Assembly (NCBI GenBank): GCA_001898075.1
Contig: MKSD01000001.1
Location: 610,108-674,107 of the forward strand
Source: Alphaproteobacteria bacterium 40-19
GTDB lineage: Bacteria; Pseudomonadota; Alphaproteobacteria; Holosporales; Holosporaceae
Direction of reading: 5' to 3'
DNA length: 64,000 bases
Below are positions 9,429 through 17,528 of the stretch, piece by piece. Each line of letters opens with the position of its first letter. The first letter of the stretch is position 1. Position numbers and translations under genes: made by a program. Below the pieces are notes generated by a model that made no database searches, was not told the origin of the DNA, and was given only the letters and a program-made list of their open reading frames with translations.

Positions 9429-10292
9429 TTAAAGTCGGCCTAAACCATTCACAGGAATCTTAATGTACTGAAAACCATTCTCTTCTGGCAGACCAAAACT
9501 TCCGGCCCGTAAATTGACCTGCAGGGCCGGCAATAAAAGCTGGGGTACAGGCTTATGAAGATCTCGTTCTTGGCGTTTTTGAATAAATTCTTTACGTGAG
9601 ATATTTTCAGAAGCTAAAATATTGCTTTCTTTCTGTTGCCTTAACGAGCTCACCCAACGAACCTCTCGGCCTTGTGGAGGATAGTCGTGTCCTACATATA
9701 CTTTGATGTCATCAGGTAACTGAAAAAGCTTTTGAATAGAATCGTATAAAATCCCAGCGTTTCCTCCTGGAAAATCAGTCCGTGCTGTCCCTACATCAGG
9801 CATAAACAAAGTATCCCCTACAAAAATCGCATCGTGGACAAAAAAACTGCAGCAAACCGGCGTATGCCCTGGAGTATGTAGAACCTGAATCACACAACCC
9901 CCTACAACAAGAGTCTGGTGATGATGCAATAACACATCAAACTGTGATCCATCCAAAGGCGTGTCTTTTACGCTATTAAAAAAAGGTACCCAAAAATTTA
10001 AAACTTTTTGAATTTGAGCACCAATGGCAATTTTCCCACCTAAATGCTTTTTTAAATAACAAGCTGCCGTCAAATGATCGGCGTGCACATGGGTTTCTAA
10101 AATCCAACGCACCAATAAGTGACGCTCTTTGATAAAAGTAATAACCTCATCTGCTGCCTGTACATCTGTCATCCCTGAGCTCTGATCATACCCCAAAACA
10201 GGATCAATGATCACCGCTTCCCCTGAAGCACTTTCATAAAGCACATATGTCAGAGTTGCTGTTCTTGTATCAAAAAAACTCTTAATTTCCAC
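9429..10292 (-). CDS. MBL-fold hydrolase, persulfide dioxygenase-like
   Basis: 287 residues of the metallo-beta-lactamase fold. THVHADHLTA is the HxHxDH metal motif, HTPGHTPVCCSF holds the next metal His, FVGDTLF gives the bridging Asp, and GHDYPPQGRE the last His. The ETHADHLTAA type, the GTARTDFPGG segment and the GHDY motif are typical of the ETHE1/BlhA group, which oxidises glutathione persulfide or related sulfane sulfur. The start is GTG at 10292, 21 bases after the rhodanese stop, so it is the downstream gene of that operon. The context supports sulfide or persulfide handling. A glyoxalase II-like role is less likely. Confidence 0.85.
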   Translation of the reverse strand: MEIKSFFDTRTATLTYVLYESASGEAVIIDPVLGYDQSSGMTDVQAADEVITFIKERHLLVRWILETHVHADHLTAACYLKKHLGGKIAIGAQIQKVLNFWVPFFNSVKDTPLDGSQFDVLLHHHQTLVVGGCVIQVLHTPGHTPVCCSFFVHDAIFVGDTLFMPDVGTARTDFPGGNAGILYDSIQKLFQLPDDIKVYVGHDYPPQGREVRWVSSLRQQKESNILASENISRKEFIQKRQERDLHKPVPQLLLPALQVNLRAGSFGLPEENGFQYIKIPVNGLGRL

Positions 10293-10313
10293 AATGATCC
10301 CAGTTGATGAGTT

Positions 10314-10850
10314 TTATATCACTTTAGAAGAATTCCATGGCGCTTTCGCTAACACCCGCGCCATTCCACACCATCCCGTGATTCCTGCAAACATCAAGCC
10401 ACAGGCTACAAAAAAAGATAATCCATAAAAATAAGGACTGACTAAATAACCTAACGCGCATCCTAAAAAATTTAAAACTCCTGCAGCTATCTGCGTCTGA
10501 CGATCTAAAGGGATGAAAAAAGATTTTTTTCCCAACACCTCAAACCCTTGACTCTGCCAAGCTTGAATGCCTCCTGTCAGGTTATACACACTGAGGTCAG
10601 GATTTTGCTGAAGAATGTGATGACACGCCACCGCACTTCTTTTACCAGACTGGCAATAAAAAATAATCTTGGACCTGGGAAAAGGTAACCGATCAACAGA
10701 AATAGAACTTAAAGGCATGAAAAGACAGCCTGGAATGTGCATGCTTTCATACTCGAAAGGTTCCCGCACATCGACTAATATGGCATCACCCTGCTCTAAA
10801 AATTGTTTAAGCTGAAAAACATTGACTTCGAAGATCTCTTTTACTATCAG
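10314..10850 (-). CDS. Rhodanese domain fused to DUF2892 membrane domain
   Basis: Sulfurtransferase-type protein. The rhodanese part contains DVREPFEYESMHIPG and the catalytic loop CQSGKRS with the active Cys; it ends with NLTGGIQAWQSQG. The C-terminal DUF2892 part has two hydrophobic helices and the typical GITGWCGMA...APWN ending, as in YgaP. The reading frame needed for a full rhodanese fold starts after a stop at 10857-10859 and contains no ATG, GTG or TTG until GTG 10769, which would remove the first strand and helix (about 27 residues before DVREP). I give the CTG at 10850 as the possible start; the alternatives are GTG 10769 or a damaged start. It lies between recJ and the MBL hydrolase, and membrane-linked persulfide metabolism is inferred. 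Confidence 0.75.
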   Translation of the reverse strand: MIVKEIFEVNVFQLKQFLEQGDAILVDVREPFEYESMHIPGCLFMPLSSISVDRLPFPRSKIIFYCQSGKRSAVACHHILQQNPDLSVYNLTGGIQAWQSQGFEVLGKKSFFIPLDRQTQIAAGVLNFLGCALGYLVSPYFYGLSFFVACGLMFAGITGWCGMARVLAKAPWNSSKVI

Positions 10851-10885
10851 TTTTCTTTAATTGTAATACGATAGATAAAAAAAAA

Positions 10886-12610
10886 TCAATACAACTTATA
10901 GTCTTCCATAAATAAGTTTACCGTTTGCTTACCCCATTTAGTACTCACCTGAGCGCTGACCACGACATCTAAAAGTGCAGGCGAATCGTTTAAAAGCGCC
11001 TTCCCTTTAGGGTGGTGTGTGGCAGAGAAAAAAAGGACTGGATAGGTGAAGGCTCCTTGAATCAAATCCAGGCGCAGATGGTGTTGCCCAAAAGAAAGTG
11101 TTTTTAGAATACTCACCCCCTTGATCAAAAATCGAGGCGCAGGATAGTCCGTCCCAAAGGGCTCTAAAGTACAAAGATCTTGGGCAAAAGCAGGATCTTT
11201 AAACTGTTGCAAAGAAGCCACCATATCAATACCGACAAAAGGTTTGGGTAAGGAACTGACACTTTGTAGCGCTTGACGTAAAAAATCCTTAAAAAGCTCT
11301 AATTTTTCCAAATCAAGCATCAACCCTCCTGCCATCGCATGGCCTCCCCCGGATTTCAAAAGGCCTTTGACGCATCCTTGATGGATCATTTGACCAATAT
11401 CAATCCCAGGGATAGACCGGGCAGAACCTTTAAGAAGGCCCGCTTTACCTGACAGAACAAAAGTTGGTTTATGAAAAAGAGCTTTTAAACGTCCTGCCAC
11501 AATACCCAAAACACCCTCATGCCAATAGGGATCCCACAGAAACAAAAAGGGATGATCTTCTTGCCCCATAGCTTGGACCACAGCCTGTGCAATTGTTTCT
11601 TTTTCAATTTTTTGGCGTTGTTGATTTAAAACCTGTAGTTCTTGAGCCATTTCTAAAGCCGCCAGTTCGTCTTGACAAGACAATAAACGCACGCCCAAAG
11701 AAGAATCGCCAATACGTCCCCCTGCATTAATGCGGGGGCCAATCATATACCCCAGATGGGTCACGTTCGGAGATTCCTGAATACCTACCACATCCATCAA
11801 CCGCGTCAGTCCCACATTCTGGCGTTTGCCCAACACTTTTAACCCTTGAGCTACAAAAGCCCGATTCAAACCCCGCAAAGGCATCACATCACACACCGTA
11901 CTCAAGGCCACTAAATCTAAAAACGGGAAAAGATCGGGTTCTTTGATGGTCTTGAAAAAACCTTTTTCTCTTAAAAAACGATTCACTCCCACCAAAAATA
12001 AAAAAGTCAGCGCCCCCGCACAAAGAGTCTTTAAAGACTCGGGCCCCTTAAAATCCCATCGTTGAGGGTTAAGAAAAGCCCGGCAGATGGGGTACTCCAG
12101 CTCTGTTTTATGATGATCAATCACGGTGACGGCTATCCCCTCTGATGCTGTCTGTTTCAGGACCTCTAACGCTGTACTGCCACAGTCCACGATGACCACG
12201 TCCTGAACCCCTTTTTTTAAAAGCTCTTTCATCCCTTTTATGCTAGGCCCGTATCCTTCTTCAAAGCGATCTGGAATATAAACAATAAAAGGATGGCCTA
12301 TCTGACGGCAATATTGGACCAACAACGCACTGGCACAGGCTCCATCCACATCGTAATCCCCCCAAATACCCAAAGGTCTTTTATGACGAAAAACGTCATA
12401 AAGATGTTCCAAGGCTAAATCGAGGTCTGGTAGTCCACAAGGGTCTGGTAAATGACTCTTTAACAAAGGAGAAAACAAAGAATCTGCTTCTTGCAACGGA
12501 ACCCGCATCACTGCCAAACGTGCCACCAAGTCACTGACGCCGTACTGTTGCACCAAAAAAGCCACATCTTTTTCGCAAGCTTGGTTGAAAAGCCAATCTT
12601 TTTGAATCAT
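10886..12610 (-). CDS. recJ: Single-stranded-DNA-specific exonuclease RecJ
   Basis: 5'-3' exonuclease of the DHH family used in recombination and mismatch repair; 574 residues, full length. DYDVDGACAS (about residues 87-96) and IVDCGS give the first metal ligands, VIDHHKTE is the DHH motif, and GPRINAGGRIGDSSLG is the motif before the linker. The DHHA1 part has SGGGHAMAGGL, and an OB-fold C-terminal part follows. The ATG is clear. It is first in a minus-strand run with the rhodanese and MBL genes. Confidence 0.96.
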   Translation of the reverse strand: MIQKDWLFNQACEKDVAFLVQQYGVSDLVARLAVMRVPLQEADSLFSPLLKSHLPDPCGLPDLDLALEHLYDVFRHKRPLGIWGDYDVDGACASALLVQYCRQIGHPFIVYIPDRFEEGYGPSIKGMKELLKKGVQDVVIVDCGSTALEVLKQTASEGIAVTVIDHHKTELEYPICRAFLNPQRWDFKGPESLKTLCAGALTFLFLVGVNRFLREKGFFKTIKEPDLFPFLDLVALSTVCDVMPLRGLNRAFVAQGLKVLGKRQNVGLTRLMDVVGIQESPNVTHLGYMIGPRINAGGRIGDSSLGVRLLSCQDELAALEMAQELQVLNQQRQKIEKETIAQAVVQAMGQEDHPFLFLWDPYWHEGVLGIVAGRLKALFHKPTFVLSGKAGLLKGSARSIPGIDIGQMIHQGCVKGLLKSGGGHAMAGGLMLDLEKLELFKDFLRQALQSVSSLPKPFVGIDMVASLQQFKDPAFAQDLCTLEPFGTDYPAPRFLIKGVSILKTLSFGQHHLRLDLIQGAFTYPVLFFSATHHPKGKALLNDSPALLDVVVSAQVSTKWGKQTVNLFMEDYKLY

Positions 12611-12821
12611 AAAATTTTCTTAGAAATACATTATTTTTTTCTAATCTATATTAGCACGTATTTTAAAAAATTCAGAACGTATATAAATTTCTTTTAAATG
12701 GTTGCTCTTGAAAGATCGACGAGGTTTGCGCCCATTAAATATGGAGTTTTTTTAAATGACCTGTTTAAATCCCCTATTCATCAAAACAGTCTAATCTAGG
12801 AACACGACTTTAAATCAAAAA

Positions 12822-13145
12822 ATGATGGCTGCTTTTCGTTACATAATCAAAATATTCCGGTGCTTTCTCTTGCCTCAGCCTGCGTATCATCTTGCTTTTG
12901 CAACTTCTGCACCTATGACCCCTTCTAAAATGCCTTTAGCATCATCCCAGTGGGTCAGCATGGTTGAAAAAAAAATTTTCAATCACCCCCAAACTCAAGC
13001 TCTTTATCAGAATTTTACACCTCTGCAAAAAGCCCAATTCCTTCAAAATGTTCTGCGAAAATCTCCCCGCCCTTTTGGAAAGATTGCAGAAATCGATGTG
13101 GTTTTACACGCTTTTTCCAAAGAACTGTCCAAAGAAAATCCTTGA
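12822..13145 (+). CDS. Small protein of unknown function
   Basis: 107 residues. The N-terminus is basic and hydrophobic (FRYIIKIFRCFLLPQPAYHLAFA), possibly a signal or anchor. The rest is a helical segment around FTPLQKAQFLQNVLRKSPRP. There is no family match that I recognise. The start is ATG 12822 or 12825. It lies between recJ, from which it diverges, and the first GT25 gene, which has its own promoter about 20 bases after its stop. It could be a small exported protein or a remnant. Confidence 0.4.
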   Translation: MMAAFRYIIKIFRCFLLPQPAYHLAFATSAPMTPSKMPLASSQWVSMVEKKIFNHPQTQALYQNFTPLQKAQFLQNVLRKSPRPFGKIAEIDVVLHAFSKELSKENP

Positions 13146-13161
13146 ATCTCAGGTAGACCTC

Positions 13162-13191
13162 TTGACAGAATAAAAAAGCTTTTTTCATACT
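13162..13191 (+). promoter_or_regulatory. Promoter of GT25 copy 1
   Basis: TTGACA (13162-13167), 18-base spacer, CATACT (13186-13191), 20 bases before the GTG start. The same arrangement occurs before copies 2 and 3. Confidence 0.6.
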
Positions 13192-13210
13192 CCCTAAAAA
13201 GCCTTTACCT

Positions 13211-14134
13211 GTGAAAAAAAGATTTTACCTACTTCTAGCTATCCTAAGCATTTTGGCACCAGTTTCTGTTCGCTTAGGCTATGTTTTGCCCAAACAATCC
13301 ATAGTCCTGCAGGAAAAAACTTACGAAGCTGGAAGTATTGGGTGTTACATCATCAACTTGGACCGGTCAACAGGGCGTATGAATGCCATGTCTGTGCTCC
13401 TTACGCAATTGCACTTACCCTTTCACCGCATTGCAGCGATTGATGGAAAACAGCATCCAGAAATCCTTCAGGATTCTAAACTAATCAATTTAGAAGGATA
13501 CGCTGATCTTTTAAAAGGAAACATTCCGGGCAGTGGAGAGGCAGCCTGTTACCTCAGTCATGTCAAAGCTTTAGAAACTTTTTTAGAATCTTCTTATGAA
13601 TTTGGTTTCATTTTTGAAGATGATGTGTCTTTTTCGCCTTCTGAGCTTCAAAAACTTTTACCTCTGCTGGTGGACAAAAAAGAACTCTGGGATATTTGTA
13701 GCCTACAGTTGTTGGCGTATCACCCTGGATGGGATTTAAAGATTGCTCCTTTACACGAATATGCTTTATGCCTTTATCGCAGACCTTTTTGGTGCGCCGG
13801 AGCCTACCTGGTCAACCGCGCTGCGGCCCAATCTCTGGTTCAGAAAGCCTTTCCCATGAAAATGCCTTGGGATCTGTATTACTTACGCTTTTGGGAATTT
13901 AAGGGGCAAAACGAACGTATGTTACGCTTTACCGGCATTGAACCTTCTTTGGTTCGACAAACCTACGGAGATTCAGAAATTGAAAACAGTGACTCTCGTC
14001 ACAAAACCCATACCCAAGCCCCCTATGGATCCTGGACCTATATCAAAGGACGCTTATTTGATTGGGCTACCAATATTTGGCAATGTTTTTGGGTGTACTG
14101 GATTTATATCTGGATCTATCTTGGTACCCGGTAA
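13211..14134 (+). CDS. GT25 family glycosyltransferase, copy 1
   Basis: 307 residues of the LPS-type glycosyltransferase family 25. Visible motifs are GCYIINLDRSTGRM (about residues 44-57), the IDGK segment, GSGEAACYLSHVKALETFL, FEDDVSF (the acidic EDD metal/nucleotide-sugar site) and AGAYLVNRAAAQSL. A hydrophobic segment at the very N-terminus (YLLLAILSILAPVSV) would anchor or export it, and the C-terminus is Trp-rich (WQCFWVYWIYIWIYL). The GTG start follows a short leader. It is the first of three tandem paralogues at 13.2-16.2 kb. Family members add galactose or glucose to LPS or, in eukaryotes, to collagen; the acceptor here is unknown. Confidence 0.88.
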   Translation: MKKRFYLLLAILSILAPVSVRLGYVLPKQSIVLQEKTYEAGSIGCYIINLDRSTGRMNAMSVLLTQLHLPFHRIAAIDGKQHPEILQDSKLINLEGYADLLKGNIPGSGEAACYLSHVKALETFLESSYEFGFIFEDDVSFSPSELQKLLPLLVDKKELWDICSLQLLAYHPGWDLKIAPLHEYALCLYRRPFWCAGAYLVNRAAAQSLVQKAFPMKMPWDLYYLRFWEFKGQNERMLRFTGIEPSLVRQTYGDSEIENSDSRHKTHTQAPYGSWTYIKGRLFDWATNIWQCFWVYWIYIWIYLGTR

Positions 14135-14156
14135 CTTTGACTTCTTTCACTAAACC

Positions 14157-14184
14157 TTGACACATAAAACACTTCCCTTATACT
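14157..14184 (+). promoter_or_regulatory. Promoter of GT25 copy 2
   Basis: TTGACA (14157-14162), 16-base spacer, TATACT (14179-14184), 18 bases before the ATG. A near-consensus sigma70-type promoter located in the short gap after copy 1. Confidence 0.7.
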
Positions 14185-14202
14185 GCCTTCAAAAGAAACC
14201 TT

Positions 14203-15138
14203 ATGGGAAAATTTATTGTGATAAAGAAAACCTTTGTTTTCTTGATAGGACTCTTGGGGAGCTTAGGGGTAGGCCTTTTTCAAAGAGGGTACATTCTTCC
14301 CAAACAATCCTTTTGCTTTAAAAATAAACCCTATACGACAAACAGTATAGGCTGTTACGTCATTAATTTAGATCGCTCACCAGGCAGGATAAAAGCGATC
14401 TCAATCCTTTTAGCGCAACTCAACTTACCAGTTCACCGGGTTATCGCTGTAGATGGGAAAAAAAATCCAGAAATTCTCCAAGATCCTCAGTTGGTGGATC
14501 TTCATACTTATGCTCACCTTCTGAAAGGAAAAAGACCTGGCAGCGGAGAAGCGGCCTGTTACCTGAGTCACGTCAAAGCTTTAAAAACTTTTTTAGAGTC
14601 TTCTTATGAATTTGGTTTTATTTTTGAAGATGATGTTTCTTTTGATCCAGAAGTCCTGCAAGGCATCCTTCCTGGGCTTACCCAAAAAAAAGAGCTGTGG
14701 GACGTATGCAGCCTACAACTCAACCGTCAGCAAAAAGGAGGACCTTTAAAAATAACGTCCTTGGGCAGCTACGAATTGTGCTTTTACCGCATCCAAACTT
14801 GGTGTGCCGGGGCCTACCTCGTCAACCGCGCTGCGGCCCACTCTCTGGTGCACAAAGCATTTCCTATGAAGTTACCATGGGATTTGTATTACCTACGTTT
14901 TTGGGAATTTAAGGGACAAAATGAACGCATGTTGCGTTTTACCGGAATTGAACCACGCCTGGTCCATCAAACTTACGGAGACTCTGAAATTGAAAACAGT
15001 GACCAACGTTATAAAACAGATAAGCAAGCCACCTATTGGTCTTGGATCCGTTTGAAGGGTAGGCTCTTCACCTTGTCTACCAATATCTTGCATTACTGTT
15101 GGACTTGGTGGGTTTATTTGACATCTGAAAAAAAATAA
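14203..15138 (+). CDS. GT25 family glycosyltransferase, copy 2
   Basis: 311 residues, very similar to copy 1. The N-terminal hydrophobic segment is FVFLIGLLGSLGVGLF. GCYVINLDRSPGRI, GSGEAACYLSHVKALKTFL, FEDDVSF and AGAYLVNRAAAHSL are all present, so it should be active. The later stretch WEFKGQNERMLRFTGIEP is identical to that of copy 1. The C-terminus is again Trp-rich and hydrophobic. The closeness to copy 1 in both protein and DNA points to a recent duplication or gene conversion. Confidence 0.88.
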   Translation: MGKFIVIKKTFVFLIGLLGSLGVGLFQRGYILPKQSFCFKNKPYTTNSIGCYVINLDRSPGRIKAISILLAQLNLPVHRVIAVDGKKNPEILQDPQLVDLHTYAHLLKGKRPGSGEAACYLSHVKALKTFLESSYEFGFIFEDDVSFDPEVLQGILPGLTQKKELWDVCSLQLNRQQKGGPLKITSLGSYELCFYRIQTWCAGAYLVNRAAAHSLVHKAFPMKLPWDLYYLRFWEFKGQNERMLRFTGIEPRLVHQTYGDSEIENSDQRYKTDKQATYWSWIRLKGRLFTLSTNILHYCWTWWVYLTSEKK

Positions 15139-15215
15139 GCAAAATAGAATCAAATTCAAATCTGAATTTTAATTAAATATTGTAGATTTCTTCCAATAGA
15201 TCCAAAATTCTTCCC

Positions 15216-15245
15216 TTGACAAGCCAAGAAAAGCACTTTCATAAT
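15216..15245 (+). promoter_or_regulatory. Promoter of GT25 copy 3
   Basis: TTGACA (15216-15221), 18-base spacer, CATAAT (15240-15245), 22 bases before the ATG. Third repeat of the same promoter layout in the array. Confidence 0.65.
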
Positions 15246-15267
15246 AAAAAAAAGATAACATTTTTTT

Positions 15268-16212
15268 ATGAAAAAAGGTTTTTATACAGCCGCAGTTTTT
15301 TTAGGAGTTTTAACAGGGCCTTTTTGGTATTTTGGCAAAATATTGCCAGGTAATGATTGGGATACTTCTTCAGAAACTATTTCTGCCGTTTCAGATTCTA
15401 AATGCCGCGGAATAGGATGTTACGTCATCAATCTTGATCGTTCTACAGGCCGAATGAAGGCTATGTCTGGTCTTTTAACGCAGCTGAACCTCCCATTTTT
15501 TCGAATTTGCGCCATAGATGGAACGGCACAGCCCGAAGTCATACAAAACCCACACTACGTCAATATCCAAGGATACGTTCATTTATTAAAAGGTAGACAT
15601 CCAGGGAAAGGAGAAATCGGGTGTTACATCAGTCATGTGAAAGCTTTAAAAGCTTTTTTAGATTCTTCTTACGAATTTGGTCTGATTTGTGAAGATGATA
15701 TCTCTTTTTCTCCAGCCCTTTTTCAAAAGATTTTATTCCTTTTGACCCAGCAGAAAACCTTATGGGATCTGTGCAGTTTTGAACTCAGTGTAAAAAAACC
15801 TGCAGCCCCATTGCCCATTGCATCCTTGGGGAATCATACATTATGTTTGTACCAAAAACAAGCGTTTGGTGCCGGTGCTTACCTAGTCAATCGCGCTGCA
15901 GCCCGATCTTTGGTTCAAAAAGCTTTTCCCATGCAAGTTCCTTGGGACGTCTATTATCTACGTTTTTGGGAATTACAGGGTCAAAATGGAAGGATGTTAC
16001 ACTTTACGGGCGTTGAACCTCGCTTGGTTCGTCAAACTTATGGAGATTCAGAAATTGAAACAACAGACCAGCGTTATCTAAAACGTCATCAAGGGGGCTA
16101 TTGGTCCTGGGTGCGCTTTAAAGGACGACTGTTTCTGCTGTGTGCTGATGTACTGCATTGGGTTTGGACCTGCTGGCAGTATGTGACTTTAAAGGTCATA
16201 CCTTCAAAATAA
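15268..16212 (+). CDS. GT25 family glycosyltransferase, copy 3
   Basis: 314 residues and the most diverged of the three. It keeps GCYVINLDRSTGRM, GKGEIGCYISHVKALKAFL, CEDDISF and AGAYLVNRAAARSL. A hydrophobic anchor or signal is at residues 4-23, with an extra Ser/Thr-rich insert before the catalytic domain. WQNG-type differences (GQNGRMLHFTGVEP) and the change of FEDD to CEDD set it apart from copies 1 and 2. The EDD core is intact, so activity is expected. It converges with tyrS after an 18-base gap. Confidence 0.88.
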   Translation: MKKGFYTAAVFLGVLTGPFWYFGKILPGNDWDTSSETISAVSDSKCRGIGCYVINLDRSTGRMKAMSGLLTQLNLPFFRICAIDGTAQPEVIQNPHYVNIQGYVHLLKGRHPGKGEIGCYISHVKALKAFLDSSYEFGLICEDDISFSPALFQKILFLLTQQKTLWDLCSFELSVKKPAAPLPIASLGNHTLCLYQKQAFGAGAYLVNRAAARSLVQKAFPMQVPWDVYYLRFWELQGQNGRMLHFTGVEPRLVRQTYGDSEIETTDQRYLKRHQGGYWSWVRFKGRLFLLCADVLHWVWTCWQYVTLKVIPSK

Positions 16213-16230
16213 TATTTCTTTTAGAATTTT

Positions 16231-17469
16231 CTACTGAAGTAAAAGAACGACCTTATGCTTACTTCCTAGGCATAGCAATAATCTGCCTTCACAAAAGTCT
16301 TCTTTTTTCAAAAGATCAAAAGCATCAACAGCCTTAGTCCCTGCCAATACAACAGCTCCTTCTTTAACCTTACGCTTTCCTTCAGATCGCGAAGCAACCA
16401 GTTGAGCTCTTTCTAGCGCATCCAGGATCGAAAAGCCGTTCGCAAGCTCTTGGGAAGTCACAGAAAATGTAGGTAACTTTAGGTCTTCTTCGTTCCAGTT
16501 ACCGCTGGTTAAATTTAAGACAGTTTTTTGAATAGCCTCACAAACCTCCGGTCCATGGACTATTTTTGTAACTTCATTAGCCAAAATAACCTTAGCTTCA
16601 TTCAATTCTGCCCCTTGCAAGGCTTCTAATTTGGCCACTTCTTGTAAGGGTAACATCGTAAACAGGCGCAAGAATTGGCCCACATCCCCATCATCGATGC
16701 TCCTCCAAAATTGCCAAAATTGATAAGGCTGACACAAGTCTGCATTCAACCAAACAGCTCCCTGAGCCGTTTTTCCCATTTTTTGTCCCCCAGCAGTGGT
16801 GACCAAAGGTGTTGTAAAAGCATAAACTTGCTGACGTAAGGCCCGGCGGACCAGATCTACCCCTGAAACAATATTTCCCCATTGATCCGAACCCCCAAAC
16901 TGCACCTTACAACCATACCTCTGATACAGTTCCATAAAATCGTAAGATTGCACCAGCAGATAGTTAAATTCAATAAAGCTTAGAGGTTCTTCTTTTTCAA
17001 GACGTTGCGCCATATGCTCAAAGGCGATCATACGATTGACCGAAAAATGTACCCCTACTGTTCGCAGGAAATCCAAATAGCGGATATCAGAAAACCAATC
17101 GTGATTGTTTACAACATCTACCTCTCCCACCACCGCAGAGATATTCTGGGCGATGCCCGCTATATTTTCTTGAACTTTCTGAGGTGAAAGAAGAACGCGA
17201 CTATCGCTACGAAAAGTAGGATCACCAATCTGACTGGTCGCCCCCCCCAACAACGCAATAGGACGATGCCCCAATTCCTTCATCCATTTCAGAACCATCA
17301 ATTGCACTAAGTTTCCCACGTGCAAGCTTAAGGCAGTGGCATCAAAACCACAGTACCCCACCACACCTGATTTTTCACAGGCATGATCCAATTCCTGGGG
17401 GTGGGTCAGCTGGTTTAAGAAGCCCCTTTCACTGAGAATGTGTAAAAACTCGCTGTGATATATCTTCAT
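16231..17469 (-). CDS. tyrS: Tyrosine--tRNA ligase
   Basis: Charges tRNA-Tyr; 412 residues, normal length. The class I HIGH-like segment is within FDATALSLHVGNL, the tyrosine-binding region is VQSYDFMELY and FGGSDQWGNI, and the KMSKS loop is GGQKMGKTAQGAVWL. The C-terminal S4-like RNA-binding part includes RKVKEGAVVLAG. The start is preceded by GGAAGGAATAA. It follows rpoC on the same strand after 59 bases without a terminator that I can see. Confidence 0.97.
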   Translation of the reverse strand: MKIYHSEFLHILSERGFLNQLTHPQELDHACEKSGVVGYCGFDATALSLHVGNLVQLMVLKWMKELGHRPIALLGGATSQIGDPTFRSDSRVLLSPQKVQENIAGIAQNISAVVGEVDVVNNHDWFSDIRYLDFLRTVGVHFSVNRMIAFEHMAQRLEKEEPLSFIEFNYLLVQSYDFMELYQRYGCKVQFGGSDQWGNIVSGVDLVRRALRQQVYAFTTPLVTTAGGQKMGKTAQGAVWLNADLCQPYQFWQFWRSIDDGDVGQFLRLFTMLPLQEVAKLEALQGAELNEAKVILANEVTKIVHGPEVCEAIQKTVLNLTSGNWNEEDLKLPTFSVTSQELANGFSILDALERAQLVASRSEGKRKVKEGAVVLAGTKAVDAFDLLKKEDFCEGRLLLCLGSKHKVVLLLQ

Positions 17470-17528
17470 TTATTCCTTCCACCCCGTTCTTTTGCCTTTT
17501 AAGACCCATCGGATATTTTTTGTTTGCG

